Assembly: GCF_000390185.1 (NCBI RefSeq)
Contig: NZ_AQHR01000091.1
Span: 29,289-93,288 of the forward strand
Reading direction: 5' to 3'
DNA from: Lunatimonas lonarensis
GTDB taxonomy: Bacteria > Bacteroidota > Bacteroidia > Cytophagales > Cyclobacteriaceae
DNA length: 64,000 nt
Positions 45,456 to 54,833 of the stretch are shown here, in pieces. Position 1 is the first letter of the stretch. The number at the start of each line of letters is the position of its first letter. The notes below the pieces were generated by a model, which was given only the letters and a program-made list of their open reading frames with translations, did no database searches and was not told the origin of the DNA. A program made the translations under genes and the position numbers.

Positions 45456-46487
45456 ATGAACCGTCTATCCAGCGTATTTGTCGTTTTTGTTTTAGCTACG
45501 TCGGTCACGTATGTTTCTCCACGTATGGCACCGATCGATACCAAAAGGGAGTTGATCTATCAGGTGGATTCTGACTCAACGCGGTACGATCTCTGGCTTG
45601 AATTTGACGGAAACGATAGGCCTCTTCAGTATACGGCGGAGATATTCACGCCCGTGTGCTATTCAAACAAATGCTATCCTGTTTTTATTGATTTTTATTG
45701 GGACTTGCTCGGGAATTTTGATCGGTATGAAATGCCTGACGGCAAGATACTTACCAAATTGGATCACTTGCCATTTGAACCAGCCGACTACGAGCAGATG
45801 CAGAAAATTCTCCGAAACCCAAATTCGCTGCTCAAGAATTTTGCCGTGGAAGAATTGGTGGTTGGCGCGGAAACCGCCGAGTCCAAGGGAGTGGATGCGG
45901 TCACGGGGGCTACTTCCAAGACCATTCAAAACGAGGTCATATCCGGTGCAGTGTACTCCTGCTACACCTTGTGGCACCTAGCCCATGGTGAGATCACGGA
46001 TCTTATCCGCACCCAGACCTCCGAACGGGTGTCTGATGCGCTTTTATTGGATTTTTTGCGCAGTAAAAACCACCGGTATCAGTACTGGGCGGTTGATAGG
46101 GTATTGGAGACGGAGAGAGCATTTTCCTCTCCCTTTGAGAATCCCTTGTTGGCCCTGCTGGGCAGCGATAATTTGTTTGTGGCGGAATACCTCCTGGCCA
46201 AGGTTCCCCTGTCGGCTTGGTCTGTTCCCGAACGGCAGCGTCTTCTGATGCAGACGTACTTACACCGCCCCTATAGGCTGCAATTAAAGGTATTGGAACG
46301 AATGAAAGGGATGGTATTGGAGGAATCGGTGGTTAAGGAACTCATCTCCCAGATACCCGCCTCCAACCCGGCGCAGCGTGAGCGGATTATGGCTGTGGTG
46401 GAAAGTCAGCCGAAGCTTTCGCGAGCAACCATAGGGCTGCTGGATGGCATGGCCGAGGCAAACCAACTGAAACCTTTCTGGAGATAG
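45456..46487 (+). CDS. Exported protein with FMN-attachment-like motif and HEAT-like C-terminus
   Basis: I do not recognise a named family. The 343-residue protein has a short hydrophobic N-terminus (SSVFVVFVLATSVTYV) suggesting export. Near residue 147 it carries DAVTGATSKT, which matches the D-x-x-[ST]-G-A-T pattern where ApbE attaches FMN to the last threonine (here Thr153) in NqrC, RnfG and FMN_bind domains. A CYSNKC pair lies at residues 69-73. The second half (about 190-343) is helical and HEAT-repeat-like. The gene sits between GH2 and an exported FAD oxidoreductase. A periplasmic electron carrier is an inference; no ApbE gene is in the window. Confidence 0.6.
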   Translation: MNRLSSVFVVFVLATSVTYVSPRMAPIDTKRELIYQVDSDSTRYDLWLEFDGNDRPLQYTAEIFTPVCYSNKCYPVFIDFYWDLLGNFDRYEMPDGKILTKLDHLPFEPADYEQMQKILRNPNSLLKNFAVEELVVGAETAESKGVDAVTGATSKTIQNEVISGAVYSCYTLWHLAHGEITDLIRTQTSERVSDALLLDFLRSKNHRYQYWAVDRVLETERAFSSPFENPLLALLGSDNLFVAEYLLAKVPLSAWSVPERQRLLMQTYLHRPYRLQLKVLERMKGMVLEESVVKELISQIPASNPAQRERIMAVVESQPKLSRATIGLLDGMAEANQLKPFWR

Positions 46488-46549
46488 GTGGGCAAATGCC
46501 GAAATTATAAATGAATGTAATATAGAAATTGAACCTAAAATAATTGACT

Positions 46550-48370
46550 ATGAAGAGAATACTATTGTTTGTGTCTGGCTTATTGCTTTCCCTTCATGGG
46601 ATTGCGCAAAGCCGTTTGTTTGTGGAAGCAGAGTCTTTTGCCAATACCGGAGGCTGGGTTATTGACCAGCAATCCTTCGATGTCCTGTATTCTTCCTACC
46701 TGATGGCCCACGGGATGGGCAAAAAGGTGGCAGACGCGGAGACAGAGGTAGAGTTTCCTCAGGCAGGAACCTACCATGTGTGGGTTCGAACCAAGGATTG
46801 GGCTCCTTTTCCCAAGGGCCCGGGTGAATTCAGACTGCATGTGGGAGATAAGGTGATCGAAAAAACGTTCGGTGCCGATGGATCGGCTGCCTGGCAATGG
46901 TATTATGGAGGTACCGTAACGGTGCCTGCCAAAAAGACCCGTCTTAAGGCGGAAGACCTGACGGGTTTCAACGGGCGTTTCGATGCCGTCTATTTTTCAA
47001 CGTCCAAAGATGATACCCCGCCCAACGATAATTTGGAGTTGTTGGCCTTCCGAAAGAAGATGTTGAAACTTACCGATGGGCCTACCGATGCGGGTCATTT
47101 TGATCTGGTAGTTGTGGGAGGGGGCATTGCCGGTACGGCCGCCGCCATTTCTGCCGCAAGGATGGGGCTTAAGGTAGCCCTGATACAAAACCGTCCGGTT
47201 TTGGGAGGAAACAACAGTTCGGAAATCCGCGTGCACCTGATGGGTAGGGTAGACCAAAACCACTATCCCCGACTGGGCCGTATTGTGCGTGAATTGGACA
47301 ATGGAGACCCGGGCAATGGCAACCCCGATGCTGCCCGCTATGGAGATCAGCGTAAAATGGAGGTAGTGGCTGCAGAGCCCAATATCACGCTCTACCTCAA
47401 TACGCATGTGTACGAGGCAGAAATGGATGGAACCAAGATCAAATCGGTGGTAGGGCGTGATATCCGTACCAATCAGGAGTTTAGGTTTTCGGGCACCTAT
47501 TTTTCAGACTGTACGGGAGATGGTACACTGGGGTATCTGGCAGGCGCTGAGTACCGCATGGGCCGGGAGAGTAGATCAGAAACGGGAGAGTCATTGGCCC
47601 CTGAGGTAGCAGATGATTTTACCCTGGGCACATCCAATCTTTGGGCTTCCTTGCCCAAAAACGAGTCAACTTCTTTTCCGGAGACACCTTGGGCAATTCC
47701 CTTTTCGGATGAATACCATATAGACGACCACAAAGCCGACTGGCAGTGGGAAACCGGATTTGGCAACTTCAATACCATCTACGAAGCGGAGGAAATCCGA
47801 GACCATAACCTACGTGCCATTTACGGAAACTGGTCTTACCTTAAAAACAATAAGGGCGACAAGTATAAGAACCACGAATTGGCCTGGGTGGCCTATATAG
47901 GTGGAAAGCGTGAATCCCGTAGGCTGATGGGCGACCATATTTTGACCCAAATGGACATACAGGAGGGGATCAATTATCCGGACGGGTGTGTTACCGCCAC
48001 CTGGACCATAGACCTGCATTTTCCGGATGAGCGAAATTCGAACTACTTCAAGGGTGAGGAGTTCTTTGCCGCCACTACCCATATCAAGGTGGCACCATAC
48101 ACCATTCCCTACCGTAGCCTGTATTCCAGAAATATCGATAACCTGTTTATGGCAGGCCGTAACATCAGTACTACCCATGTGGCATTTGGAAGTACGCGGG
48201 TAATGCGTACCTGTGGGATGATGGGAGAGGCGGTAGGCTATGCGGCCTATGTAGCCAAGGCTTTTGGTACCAGTCCACGCGGTGTTTATGCAAATCATTT
48301 GGATACCTTTATGGGCATCATCGAATCACCGCTTAACATACTGCCGGTAGTTCCTTTGCAAAAAAATTAG
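46550..48370 (+). CDS. Exported FAD-dependent oxidoreductase with N-terminal carbohydrate-binding-like domain
   Basis: This 606-residue protein has a Sec-type signal peptide (MKRILLFVSGLLLSLHGIAQ) and no twin arginines. Residues about 22-145 form a CBM-like beta-sandwich (FVEAESFANTGGWVID, PQAGTYHVWVRT). Residues from about 185 are an FAD_oxidored (PF12831-type) domain with the dinucleotide motif VVGGGIAGTAAAISAARMG and the family motif LGGNNSSEIR; GRNISTTHVAFGSTRVMRT lies near the end. I chose the ATG at 46550 over a TTG two codons earlier. Homologues in polysaccharide loci are sometimes labelled xanthan lyase. It probably oxidises a sugar or glycan outside the cytosol, perhaps passing electrons to the neighbouring flavin-like protein. 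Confidence 0.85.
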   Translation: MKRILLFVSGLLLSLHGIAQSRLFVEAESFANTGGWVIDQQSFDVLYSSYLMAHGMGKKVADAETEVEFPQAGTYHVWVRTKDWAPFPKGPGEFRLHVGDKVIEKTFGADGSAAWQWYYGGTVTVPAKKTRLKAEDLTGFNGRFDAVYFSTSKDDTPPNDNLELLAFRKKMLKLTDGPTDAGHFDLVVVGGGIAGTAAAISAARMGLKVALIQNRPVLGGNNSSEIRVHLMGRVDQNHYPRLGRIVRELDNGDPGNGNPDAARYGDQRKMEVVAAEPNITLYLNTHVYEAEMDGTKIKSVVGRDIRTNQEFRFSGTYFSDCTGDGTLGYLAGAEYRMGRESRSETGESLAPEVADDFTLGTSNLWASLPKNESTSFPETPWAIPFSDEYHIDDHKADWQWETGFGNFNTIYEAEEIRDHNLRAIYGNWSYLKNNKGDKYKNHELAWVAYIGGKRESRRLMGDHILTQMDIQEGINYPDGCVTATWTIDLHFPDERNSNYFKGEEFFAATTHIKVAPYTIPYRSLYSRNIDNLFMAGRNISTTHVAFGSTRVMRTCGMMGEAVGYAAYVAKAFGTSPRGVYANHLDTFMGIIESPLNILPVVPLQKN

Positions 48371-48429
48371 TAAATCAGCGCAATCATCAAATCAGCGTAA
48401 GTTAACGTTAGCCGAACCGCACCTTTTCG

Positions 48430-50082
48430 ATGCAATCCCTAGACTATATATCCATCTTTGTTTTTACGCTGATTATCCTTGCCGCCGGCCTTTCATTTGG
48501 AGGTAGTGGCAAGGATATGAAGTCTTTTTTTGCCGCAGGCGGAGCTGTGCCCTGGTCCATCAGTGGCCTGTCCCTGTTTATGAGCTTTTTTTCGGCCGGC
48601 ACATTTGTCGTTTGGGGATCGATAGCTTATCAGTGGGGTTTTGTGGCCATCACCATACAGATGACCATGTGCCTAAGCGGGTTCCTGATCGGAAGGTGGC
48701 TGGCACCCAAGTGGAAGCAGGCCGGTTCGCTTACGGTGGCGGAGTACCTGACACGACGTTTCGGAAAATCCACCCAGCAGTATTACACCTATTTGTTTCT
48801 CATACTATCCCTTGGCTACACAGGTGCCTTCCTTTACCCCGTGGCCAAAGTCCTCAATGTGGTGACCGGAATGGACATCTATTGGTCGATTTGGGTGCTG
48901 GGAGGCATGATCATGGTGTATACTGCCGTCGGCGGTCTTTGGGCGGTGGTGGTAACGGACGTGCTTCAGTTTGTCATCCTGACCGCCGCCGTGCTGATCG
49001 TTTTGCCCTTGGCCTTCACGAAGGTGGGAGGAGTCGAACGCTTTATTGCCGATGCGCCGGATACCTTTTTTAAGGTATTTAACGGGGAGTACACGCCGGT
49101 ATTTATCGTGGCCTTTATCCTGTACAATACGATTTTTATTGGGGGCAATTGGGCCTATGTGCAACGGTATACGTCGGTGGCCACCGTGCAATCCGCACGG
49201 AAGGTCGGCTACCTGTTTGGAGCTTTATATCTGGTTAGCCCCTTTATTTGGATGGTTCCGCCCATGGTCTATCGCTTGATAGATGATAGTTTGCTCGGAT
49301 TGGATGCCGAGGGTGCCTATCTTCGTATGTGCATGGAAGTGCTGCCGGTTGGCATGCTGGGATTGATGCTCGGAGGCATGGTCTTTGCCACAGCAAGTTC
49401 GGTGAATACGTCGCTGAACCTGGCCGCCGCCGTGTTGACCAACGATGTGTACAAGCCGCTTTTTCCCCGGATATCGGAAAGGAAGCAGATGAAGTTTGCG
49501 CGTGTGGCCACGCTGGCTTTCGGGTTGGGAACAATAGGTGTGGCCTGTTTGGTGCCCTTGGCCGGGGGGATTGTGGAAGTGGTGTTGAGCATCGGTGCCG
49601 TCACGGGTGGGGCGCTTTATGGCCCGGCAATTTGGGGTCTCTTTTCTCCCTATCACACCGGAAAATCCATTCTCCGTATTACCTTGATTAGTTTAATCGT
49701 CAACGTGGGCTTTAAATTTGGCCTTTTTGGGGTACTGCTGGACAGAAGCGGTGAGATGTTGTTGGGCGTCTTGTTGCCGATTGTTTTGCTGGCTGTCGTT
49801 GACGTTTACAAGCGTTTTCAGGGAAATACCGTCCTTCAAACACTGGATGTAGCCGAAGAGTCGAAGGAAAGTATCCAATCGGGACTGGAGCAAAATGCGT
49901 ACGGCGTGAGGGTTATCGCCTACGCGTTAATGGCCACCTCCTTGATGTTTTTTGTGTTGGGTTTTCTCACCGAGGAACTGGCTGCCTGGATGATATGGTT
50001 TTTTGGCGGAGTCATTCTGGTATTGGGAGCAAGGCTGTTGAAAGCAGGTCGCGTGGAAAAAGGAGCATATTTTAAGAAATAA
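48430..50082 (+). CDS. Sodium:solute symporter (SSS family)
   Basis: This 550-residue inner-membrane transporter has about thirteen helices. The SSS pattern is visible in MKSFFAAGGAVPWSISGLSLFM, LGGMIMVYTAVGGLWAVVVTD and ATASSVNTSLNLAAAVLTNDVY, which hold sodium-site serines and asparagines. Placed between an exported and a cytosolic FAD oxidoreductase within the glycan operon, it probably imports the monosaccharide, or its oxidised product, that the periplasmic enzymes release. It starts 59 bases after the previous stop. Confidence 0.92.
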   Translation: MQSLDYISIFVFTLIILAAGLSFGGSGKDMKSFFAAGGAVPWSISGLSLFMSFFSAGTFVVWGSIAYQWGFVAITIQMTMCLSGFLIGRWLAPKWKQAGSLTVAEYLTRRFGKSTQQYYTYLFLILSLGYTGAFLYPVAKVLNVVTGMDIYWSIWVLGGMIMVYTAVGGLWAVVVTDVLQFVILTAAVLIVLPLAFTKVGGVERFIADAPDTFFKVFNGEYTPVFIVAFILYNTIFIGGNWAYVQRYTSVATVQSARKVGYLFGALYLVSPFIWMVPPMVYRLIDDSLLGLDAEGAYLRMCMEVLPVGMLGLMLGGMVFATASSVNTSLNLAAAVLTNDVYKPLFPRISERKQMKFARVATLAFGLGTIGVACLVPLAGGIVEVVLSIGAVTGGALYGPAIWGLFSPYHTGKSILRITLISLIVNVGFKFGLFGVLLDRSGEMLLGVLLPIVLLAVVDVYKRFQGNTVLQTLDVAEESKESIQSGLEQNAYGVRVIAYALMATSLMFFVLGFLTEELAAWMIWFFGGVILVLGARLLKAGRVEKGAYFKK

Positions 50083-50092
50083 CAATAGCTAT

Positions 50093-52384
50093 ATGATAAG
50101 AGAGGAATCTAGTTCTGATGTACGAAAATTAAAGACCGACGAGATCTATTCCGACTTGGTAGTAGTGGGTGGTGGCATGGCCGGAGTGTGCTGTGCGATT
50201 ACCGCTGCCCGTCAGGGGGTCAAGGTGACTTTGGTTCAGGATAGGCCGGTTTTGGGAGGCAATGCGTCCTCCGAAATCCGGCTGTGGATCCTTGGTGCCA
50301 CCTCGCACATGGGAAACAACAACCGATGGGCCAGGGAAGGAGGCGTAATCGATGAGATCTTGGTGGAGAACATGTACCGCAATCCCGAGGGCAACCCGTT
50401 GATCTTGGATACGGTGCTGATCGAGAAAGTGACGGAGGAACCTAACATCAAACTGCTTTTGAATACGGCGGTTTATGAGGCCGAAAAATCGGACGACGGC
50501 ACGATCCGTGCTGCGGTGGCATTTTGCAGTCAGAACAGCACGCGCTACCGGCTGCTCGCCCCCTTGTTTGTCGACGCATCGGGGGACGGGATTCTGGGCT
50601 TTTTGTCCGGTGCCGCTTTCCGCATAGGTGCCGAAGGAAAAGAAGAGTTTGACGAGCAATTCGCCCCAGATACACAGTACGGGGAGCTGCTTGGGCATTC
50701 AATGTATTTCTACAGCAAGGATACCGGCAAACCCGTCCGCTTTGTGGCGCCTTCTTATACGCTGAAGACATTGGACCAGCTTCCCCGTTTCAAATCCTTC
50801 AACTTGAAGCAGCATGGCTGTTGGCTTTGGTGGGTGGAGTACGGCGGACGCCTGGATACCATCCACGAGAGCGAACGGATAAAATGGGAGCTTTGGAAGG
50901 TCATCTACGGCATTTGGCATCACATCAAAAATTCCGGCGAATTCCCCGAAAAGGAAAACCATACCCTCGAATGGGTGGGCACCATTCCCGGAAAGCGGGA
51001 GAGCAGGCGGTTTGAGGGAGACTTTATGTTGACCCAGAAGGACGTAGTGGAGCAACGCGCTCATTACGATGCAGTATCTTTTGGGGGTTGGGCGCTGGAT
51101 CTACATCCTGCCGACGGCGTCTATGGTGACAAGCCCGGTTGTACCCAGTGGCATAGCAAGGGCGTGTACCAAATCCCCTACCGTACCATGTACAGCCGAA
51201 ATATCCAAAACCTGTTTCTTTCCGGAAGAATTATCAGCGCTAGCCACGTGGCCTTTGGTTCTTCCCGGGTCATGGCCACCTGCGCCCATAATGGGCAGGC
51301 TGTCGGAATGGCCGCTGCTATTTGCAAGGAAAAGGGACTGTTGCCCAAAGGCGTGTCGTCACCTGAGCTGATCGGAGAGCTCCAACGAAGATTGGTGGCC
51401 GGAGGACAATACATTCCGGGGTATAGATTACACGATGACGAGGAGCTTGCGCATCAGGCAGAAATCAAGGTTTCTTCCACCTATAAACTAACTACACTGC
51501 CCTTTGACGGGCCGTGGCGAAAACTCGATTTTGCCATGGCCCAAATGCTCCCAGTGGGCAAGGGAAGCATGCCGAAAATAACCGTTGAATTACAGGCGGA
51601 TGTGGCCACGCAGGTATCTGTTCGATTGATGGCTGCGGCAAAGCGGGGCAATTTCACCCCCGAAGTAGTGTTGGGCGAAACCGTACTTTCGCTGGAAGCG
51701 GGTGTTCAACTACAGGAGATCGCGTTCGATTATACCCAGAAGGATGAGTCCTATCTTTTTCTGGCTTTCTCTCCCAACAGCGAGGTAGCCGTCAGGCAAA
51801 GCCTTACGCGTTTGACCGGATTGCTCGCCGTTTACCAGCGGTTTAACAAAGAAGTGGCTACCAGCAGCCTCCAATCTCCTCCCGAAGGAATTGGCATAGA
51901 AAGTTTCGAGTTTTGGCTGCCGGAGCGGCGACCTAACGGGCACAACCTTGCATTCTCCTTGAGTGAACCCCTGCAGGTGTATGAAAAGCACAACTTGACC
52001 AATGGGGTTTTTCGCCCTACGACGGGAACCAATGCGTGGATGGCAGCCACGGACATGGCTCAAAACTGGGTGGAATTGTCCTGGAAGGAGCCACAGCAAA
52101 TTGGAATCATTAAGTTGTATTTCGATACCGATTACGATCATCCGATGGAGTCGACCCTGCTTGGTCACCCTGAGTCGGAAATGCCCTTCTGTATCCGCCA
52201 ATTCACCATTCTGGATGGAAAGGGTAAGGTGCTGGCGTCCGTGGCAGATAATCATCAGAGCATGTTTGCCCTTGAGCTGGCGGAAGCCGTGGTCACAGAC
52301 CGTATCCGGGTAGAAGTAGCGCATCCACTGCCTGAAATTCCGGCTGCGTTATTCGGCATCACCTGTTATCCTAAGAAAAAATGA
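50093..52384 (+). CDS. Cytosolic FAD-dependent oxidoreductase with C-terminal beta-sandwich domains
   Basis: This 763-residue protein has no signal peptide and is expected in the cytosol. The FAD_oxidored domain fills about residues 15-440 with VVVGGGMAGVCCAITAARQG, LGGNASSEIRLWILG and SGRIISASHVAFGSSRVMAT. It is related to the exported enzyme at 46550 but lacks its N-terminal carbohydrate-binding part. It instead carries two C-terminal beta-rich domains (about 480-580 and 620-760) resembling discoidin-like folds (PTTGTNAWMAATDMAQNWVEL). The gene follows the symporter by ten bases and overlaps the next start by four (ATGA). A sugar or sugar-acid oxidation after import is the natural guess; the substrate is unknown. 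Confidence 0.82.
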   Translation: MIREESSSDVRKLKTDEIYSDLVVVGGGMAGVCCAITAARQGVKVTLVQDRPVLGGNASSEIRLWILGATSHMGNNNRWAREGGVIDEILVENMYRNPEGNPLILDTVLIEKVTEEPNIKLLLNTAVYEAEKSDDGTIRAAVAFCSQNSTRYRLLAPLFVDASGDGILGFLSGAAFRIGAEGKEEFDEQFAPDTQYGELLGHSMYFYSKDTGKPVRFVAPSYTLKTLDQLPRFKSFNLKQHGCWLWWVEYGGRLDTIHESERIKWELWKVIYGIWHHIKNSGEFPEKENHTLEWVGTIPGKRESRRFEGDFMLTQKDVVEQRAHYDAVSFGGWALDLHPADGVYGDKPGCTQWHSKGVYQIPYRTMYSRNIQNLFLSGRIISASHVAFGSSRVMATCAHNGQAVGMAAAICKEKGLLPKGVSSPELIGELQRRLVAGGQYIPGYRLHDDEELAHQAEIKVSSTYKLTTLPFDGPWRKLDFAMAQMLPVGKGSMPKITVELQADVATQVSVRLMAAAKRGNFTPEVVLGETVLSLEAGVQLQEIAFDYTQKDESYLFLAFSPNSEVAVRQSLTRLTGLLAVYQRFNKEVATSSLQSPPEGIGIESFEFWLPERRPNGHNLAFSLSEPLQVYEKHNLTNGVFRPTTGTNAWMAATDMAQNWVELSWKEPQQIGIIKLYFDTDYDHPMESTLLGHPESEMPFCIRQFTILDGKGKVLASVADNHQSMFALELAEAVVTDRIRVEVAHPLPEIPAALFGITCYPKKK

Positions 52385-54672
52385 TCCATAAGGCTTTCCC
52401 ACGGTTTACGCTATTAGCCGTATTGTTGATTTATGCACCTCTCGCTATGGCACAGCAGAACCTGTCTTTTTCCGGCACCGCAACTGGCAGCTCGGAGGTA
52501 ACGGGCTTTGCGCCTGCCAAGGTGCTGGACAACGATGCCAATACCTCTTGGCGAAGTGCCTCGGGTGACAGTAATCCCTGGATCGCTGTTCGGCTGCCGG
52601 GAGCTACGGAGGTGGTGGACGTGTCCCTCCAGCTGGGCTCCACCAATCGATCTTCCAAATTGCAGCTTCAGTTCCTACTGAACGGGGAGTGGCGTAGCAT
52701 ACAGGATGTGCCCTTGGACGGGGAGCCGATGGTGACGATTAAGTTGGAAAAGCCCTTGCTTACCGACCGCCTGAGGATTCAGGCCATGGATGGGGCAGGG
52801 CTGGAAATTTCTGTCTTTAATCTCATAGGTCAATCCTACGTAGATGAGTCGGTCGGCGAGGTGAAGAAAATATTGGTGAACCAAAGTGGCTATAACCTGA
52901 ATCGGCCCAAGGCATTTACAGCCCCGGAGGCTTCTGACGGATCCCGGTTTGGGATTTTCTCGGTGGATCGCCCCGAAGCTCCGCTCTTCGAAGGAGAAGT
53001 GGTTGGGGGAAAGGGCTATTTCCACGAGTTTAATCCGCTGACGGAGGAGGAGTTTGTTGTTAAGATCGGAGATTGGGAATCGTTTCCCTTTCGGATAGGT
53101 CCCAATTGGCTGGAGCGTGTCACTTACAGGTCCATGGTGGACTTTATGCTGGGTGCCCGCCACCTCGTGGGAAATGTGACCGAAAAACGTCCCATATCGT
53201 TCGAATGGCGGGACGGGGATTTTTTTAATTGGTCGCTTCAGACGCTGGTAGCCATGTACCTTTCCAATCCGGTGGCCTACATGCGCATGGAGGTGAAGGG
53301 CAGCTATGTTTCCAACGATTCGTACCCTGCGGATTACCGGGGGCTTTGGGGTGCATTGGATCCCTTTGCGCCGGGCACACCGGATGTGGTGCAGCTGATC
53401 CACTGGGACGCAGACGTGAAGGTGTCCATGAAGCTGGATCATGAGATGCAAAAGGCGGAGTTGGCCCACTTTCTGTACGCCTGGCCCTACCTCAGTCAGT
53501 GGCTTCCCCGGCAGAACTTCGAGGCGGTGTATGCTTTTGCCAAGTCTGTATGGGCCAAGCCGGACGTTTCCGAACACGCCAATTCGATCTACGACCAAAG
53601 CCCTGAACACAACCTACTTAGTCTCAAAACAAAGCTGGGAACCACTAAAGGAGAGATGCCTCCGGGATTCTCGGTGGTTCCCAACCTGATGATGTACGAG
53701 GTAGCCAAATCCCAAGGGGAAGAGGATGCCGAAAAGTACTTTGACGCCGCCTTTCGGCAAATGACGTGGATAATCAAACACCTCGATTGGGAGGATCCGA
53801 TGACGACCAAAGGGCAACGTATGTCCGAGCATATCACCATGCGGGCCTTTCACTATTTTTATTCCCAGTATCCGGATCGCTATCCTGCCGGCTTGAAGGA
53901 GAAGGTGACCGATTGGGCGAGGGTAGCCCTTTCCCGTTCCGACAATATGTGGGATTTCCGCAGGTATTCGGAAGACGAATGGACGCCCCCGGGATGGAAC
54001 GAGACGGGCAATATTCTGGGTTTTCCTGCCGCGGCAATAGCTGCTATGATGATATTGGAGGATACTGAGCTGATAGAGGGTTTGGAACTGCTTGCCTGGT
54101 CGAATATGGAGAATGCGTTCGGCCGTAACCCTACCGGAAGGCATTTCTCCTATAAAGGCCCCGAAGAGGTGGAAGGGGTGGATTTGGGATGGTTTAGCCG
54201 ACATCGGGGCGGTATAGGGCTGCTGGATGAGCTCCCCTTGGTTTTTGACGGCTCGCCCAAGGCTTTTCACTATCCAAATCATCCCGAAGTGGGTAACCTC
54301 GGATGGACCGAAGGATGGGTTCAGTTCAATACGGCTTACAATGTAAGTATGGCCTATATGGCTGCCTACTATACCGATTTGTCAGTGGAGAAAATAGATG
54401 CAAACAACGGCTTGATTCGCCTTCGGGTGCCGTTGAACTTCGATTACTCCGCCCGGGATTGCATGGCGCTGCCTATTCGAAATGCACAAGGAGCTACGAT
54501 AAATGTATCCCTGTGCGAGGAAGGGCCATTTTCGGAATACCTCGTCGGTGAATACCGGGTGGAGGGTGACGTGATTGTCACTTCCCAAGGCACCTTGGAG
54601 AGGGGACCATCGGGTTCCCTTGAAATCAGCTACGGACTGGGCTATTTCAGGAGATCATTGAGGTTGCCTTAG
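52381..54672 (+). CDS. Exported GH9-like enzyme with discoidin-like and CelD_N-like domains
   Basis: This 763-residue exported protein has the signal peptide MIHKAFPRFTLLAVLLIYAPLAMAQ. A discoidin/F5-8C-like domain covers about 28-150 (TGFAPAKVLDNDANTSWRSAS). An Ig-like domain then begins ILVNQSGYNLNRPKAFT, typical of the domain preceding GH9 catalytic modules. The helical core from about 250 to 690 ends with AFGRNPTGRHF and LGWTEGWVQFNTAYNVSMAY, resembling the conserved end of GH9 enzymes. Similarity is distant, so activity on beta-glucan should not be assumed. It overlaps the preceding FAD oxidoreductase gene and closes the operon. Confidence 0.75.
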   Translation: MIHKAFPRFTLLAVLLIYAPLAMAQQNLSFSGTATGSSEVTGFAPAKVLDNDANTSWRSASGDSNPWIAVRLPGATEVVDVSLQLGSTNRSSKLQLQFLLNGEWRSIQDVPLDGEPMVTIKLEKPLLTDRLRIQAMDGAGLEISVFNLIGQSYVDESVGEVKKILVNQSGYNLNRPKAFTAPEASDGSRFGIFSVDRPEAPLFEGEVVGGKGYFHEFNPLTEEEFVVKIGDWESFPFRIGPNWLERVTYRSMVDFMLGARHLVGNVTEKRPISFEWRDGDFFNWSLQTLVAMYLSNPVAYMRMEVKGSYVSNDSYPADYRGLWGALDPFAPGTPDVVQLIHWDADVKVSMKLDHEMQKAELAHFLYAWPYLSQWLPRQNFEAVYAFAKSVWAKPDVSEHANSIYDQSPEHNLLSLKTKLGTTKGEMPPGFSVVPNLMMYEVAKSQGEEDAEKYFDAAFRQMTWIIKHLDWEDPMTTKGQRMSEHITMRAFHYFYSQYPDRYPAGLKEKVTDWARVALSRSDNMWDFRRYSEDEWTPPGWNETGNILGFPAAAIAAMMILEDTELIEGLELLAWSNMENAFGRNPTGRHFSYKGPEEVEGVDLGWFSRHRGGIGLLDELPLVFDGSPKAFHYPNHPEVGNLGWTEGWVQFNTAYNVSMAYMAAYYTDLSVEKIDANNGLIRLRVPLNFDYSARDCMALPIRNAQGATINVSLCEEGPFSEYLVGEYRVEGDVIVTSQGTLERGPSGSLEISYGLGYFRRSLRLP

Positions 54673-54706
54673 TGTGATTTTGTAGGAGATCGGGGTCTTT
54701 CCCCTG

Positions 54707-54727
54707 CTTGGGCAAACTATTCCCAAG
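54707..54727. promoter_or_regulatory. Inverted repeat in the promoter region of the polyketide cluster
   Basis: CTTGGG (54707-54712) and CCCAAG (54722-54727) form a perfect six-base inverted repeat nine bases apart. It lies just upstream of the candidate -7 element at 54739, where a regulator could block or aid RNA polymerase. Its use as an operator is inferred. Confidence 0.35.
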
Positions 54728-54738
54728 GGCAGATGTTA

Positions 54739-54746
54739 TATCTTTG
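54739..54746 (+). promoter_or_regulatory. Candidate -7 promoter element for the polyketide/prenyltransferase cluster
   Basis: TATCTTTG matches TAnnTTTG. Transcription would start near 54752, giving a leader of about 80 bases before the UbiA-type ATG at 54834. A -33 element is not clear. Confidence 0.5.
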
Positions 54747-54833
54747 TGTGTTCGGGCCGCCATCGGAGCGCCGCATTGGATGCGATGCGGCAGCTGGGCC
54801 CGAACGTACATGGATTAATCGGCCCGCTTTTCT

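Noticed and set aside
52675..53610. Minus-strand open frame of 311 codons
   Set aside because: It is antisense to the GH9-like gene and shows no domain or signal.
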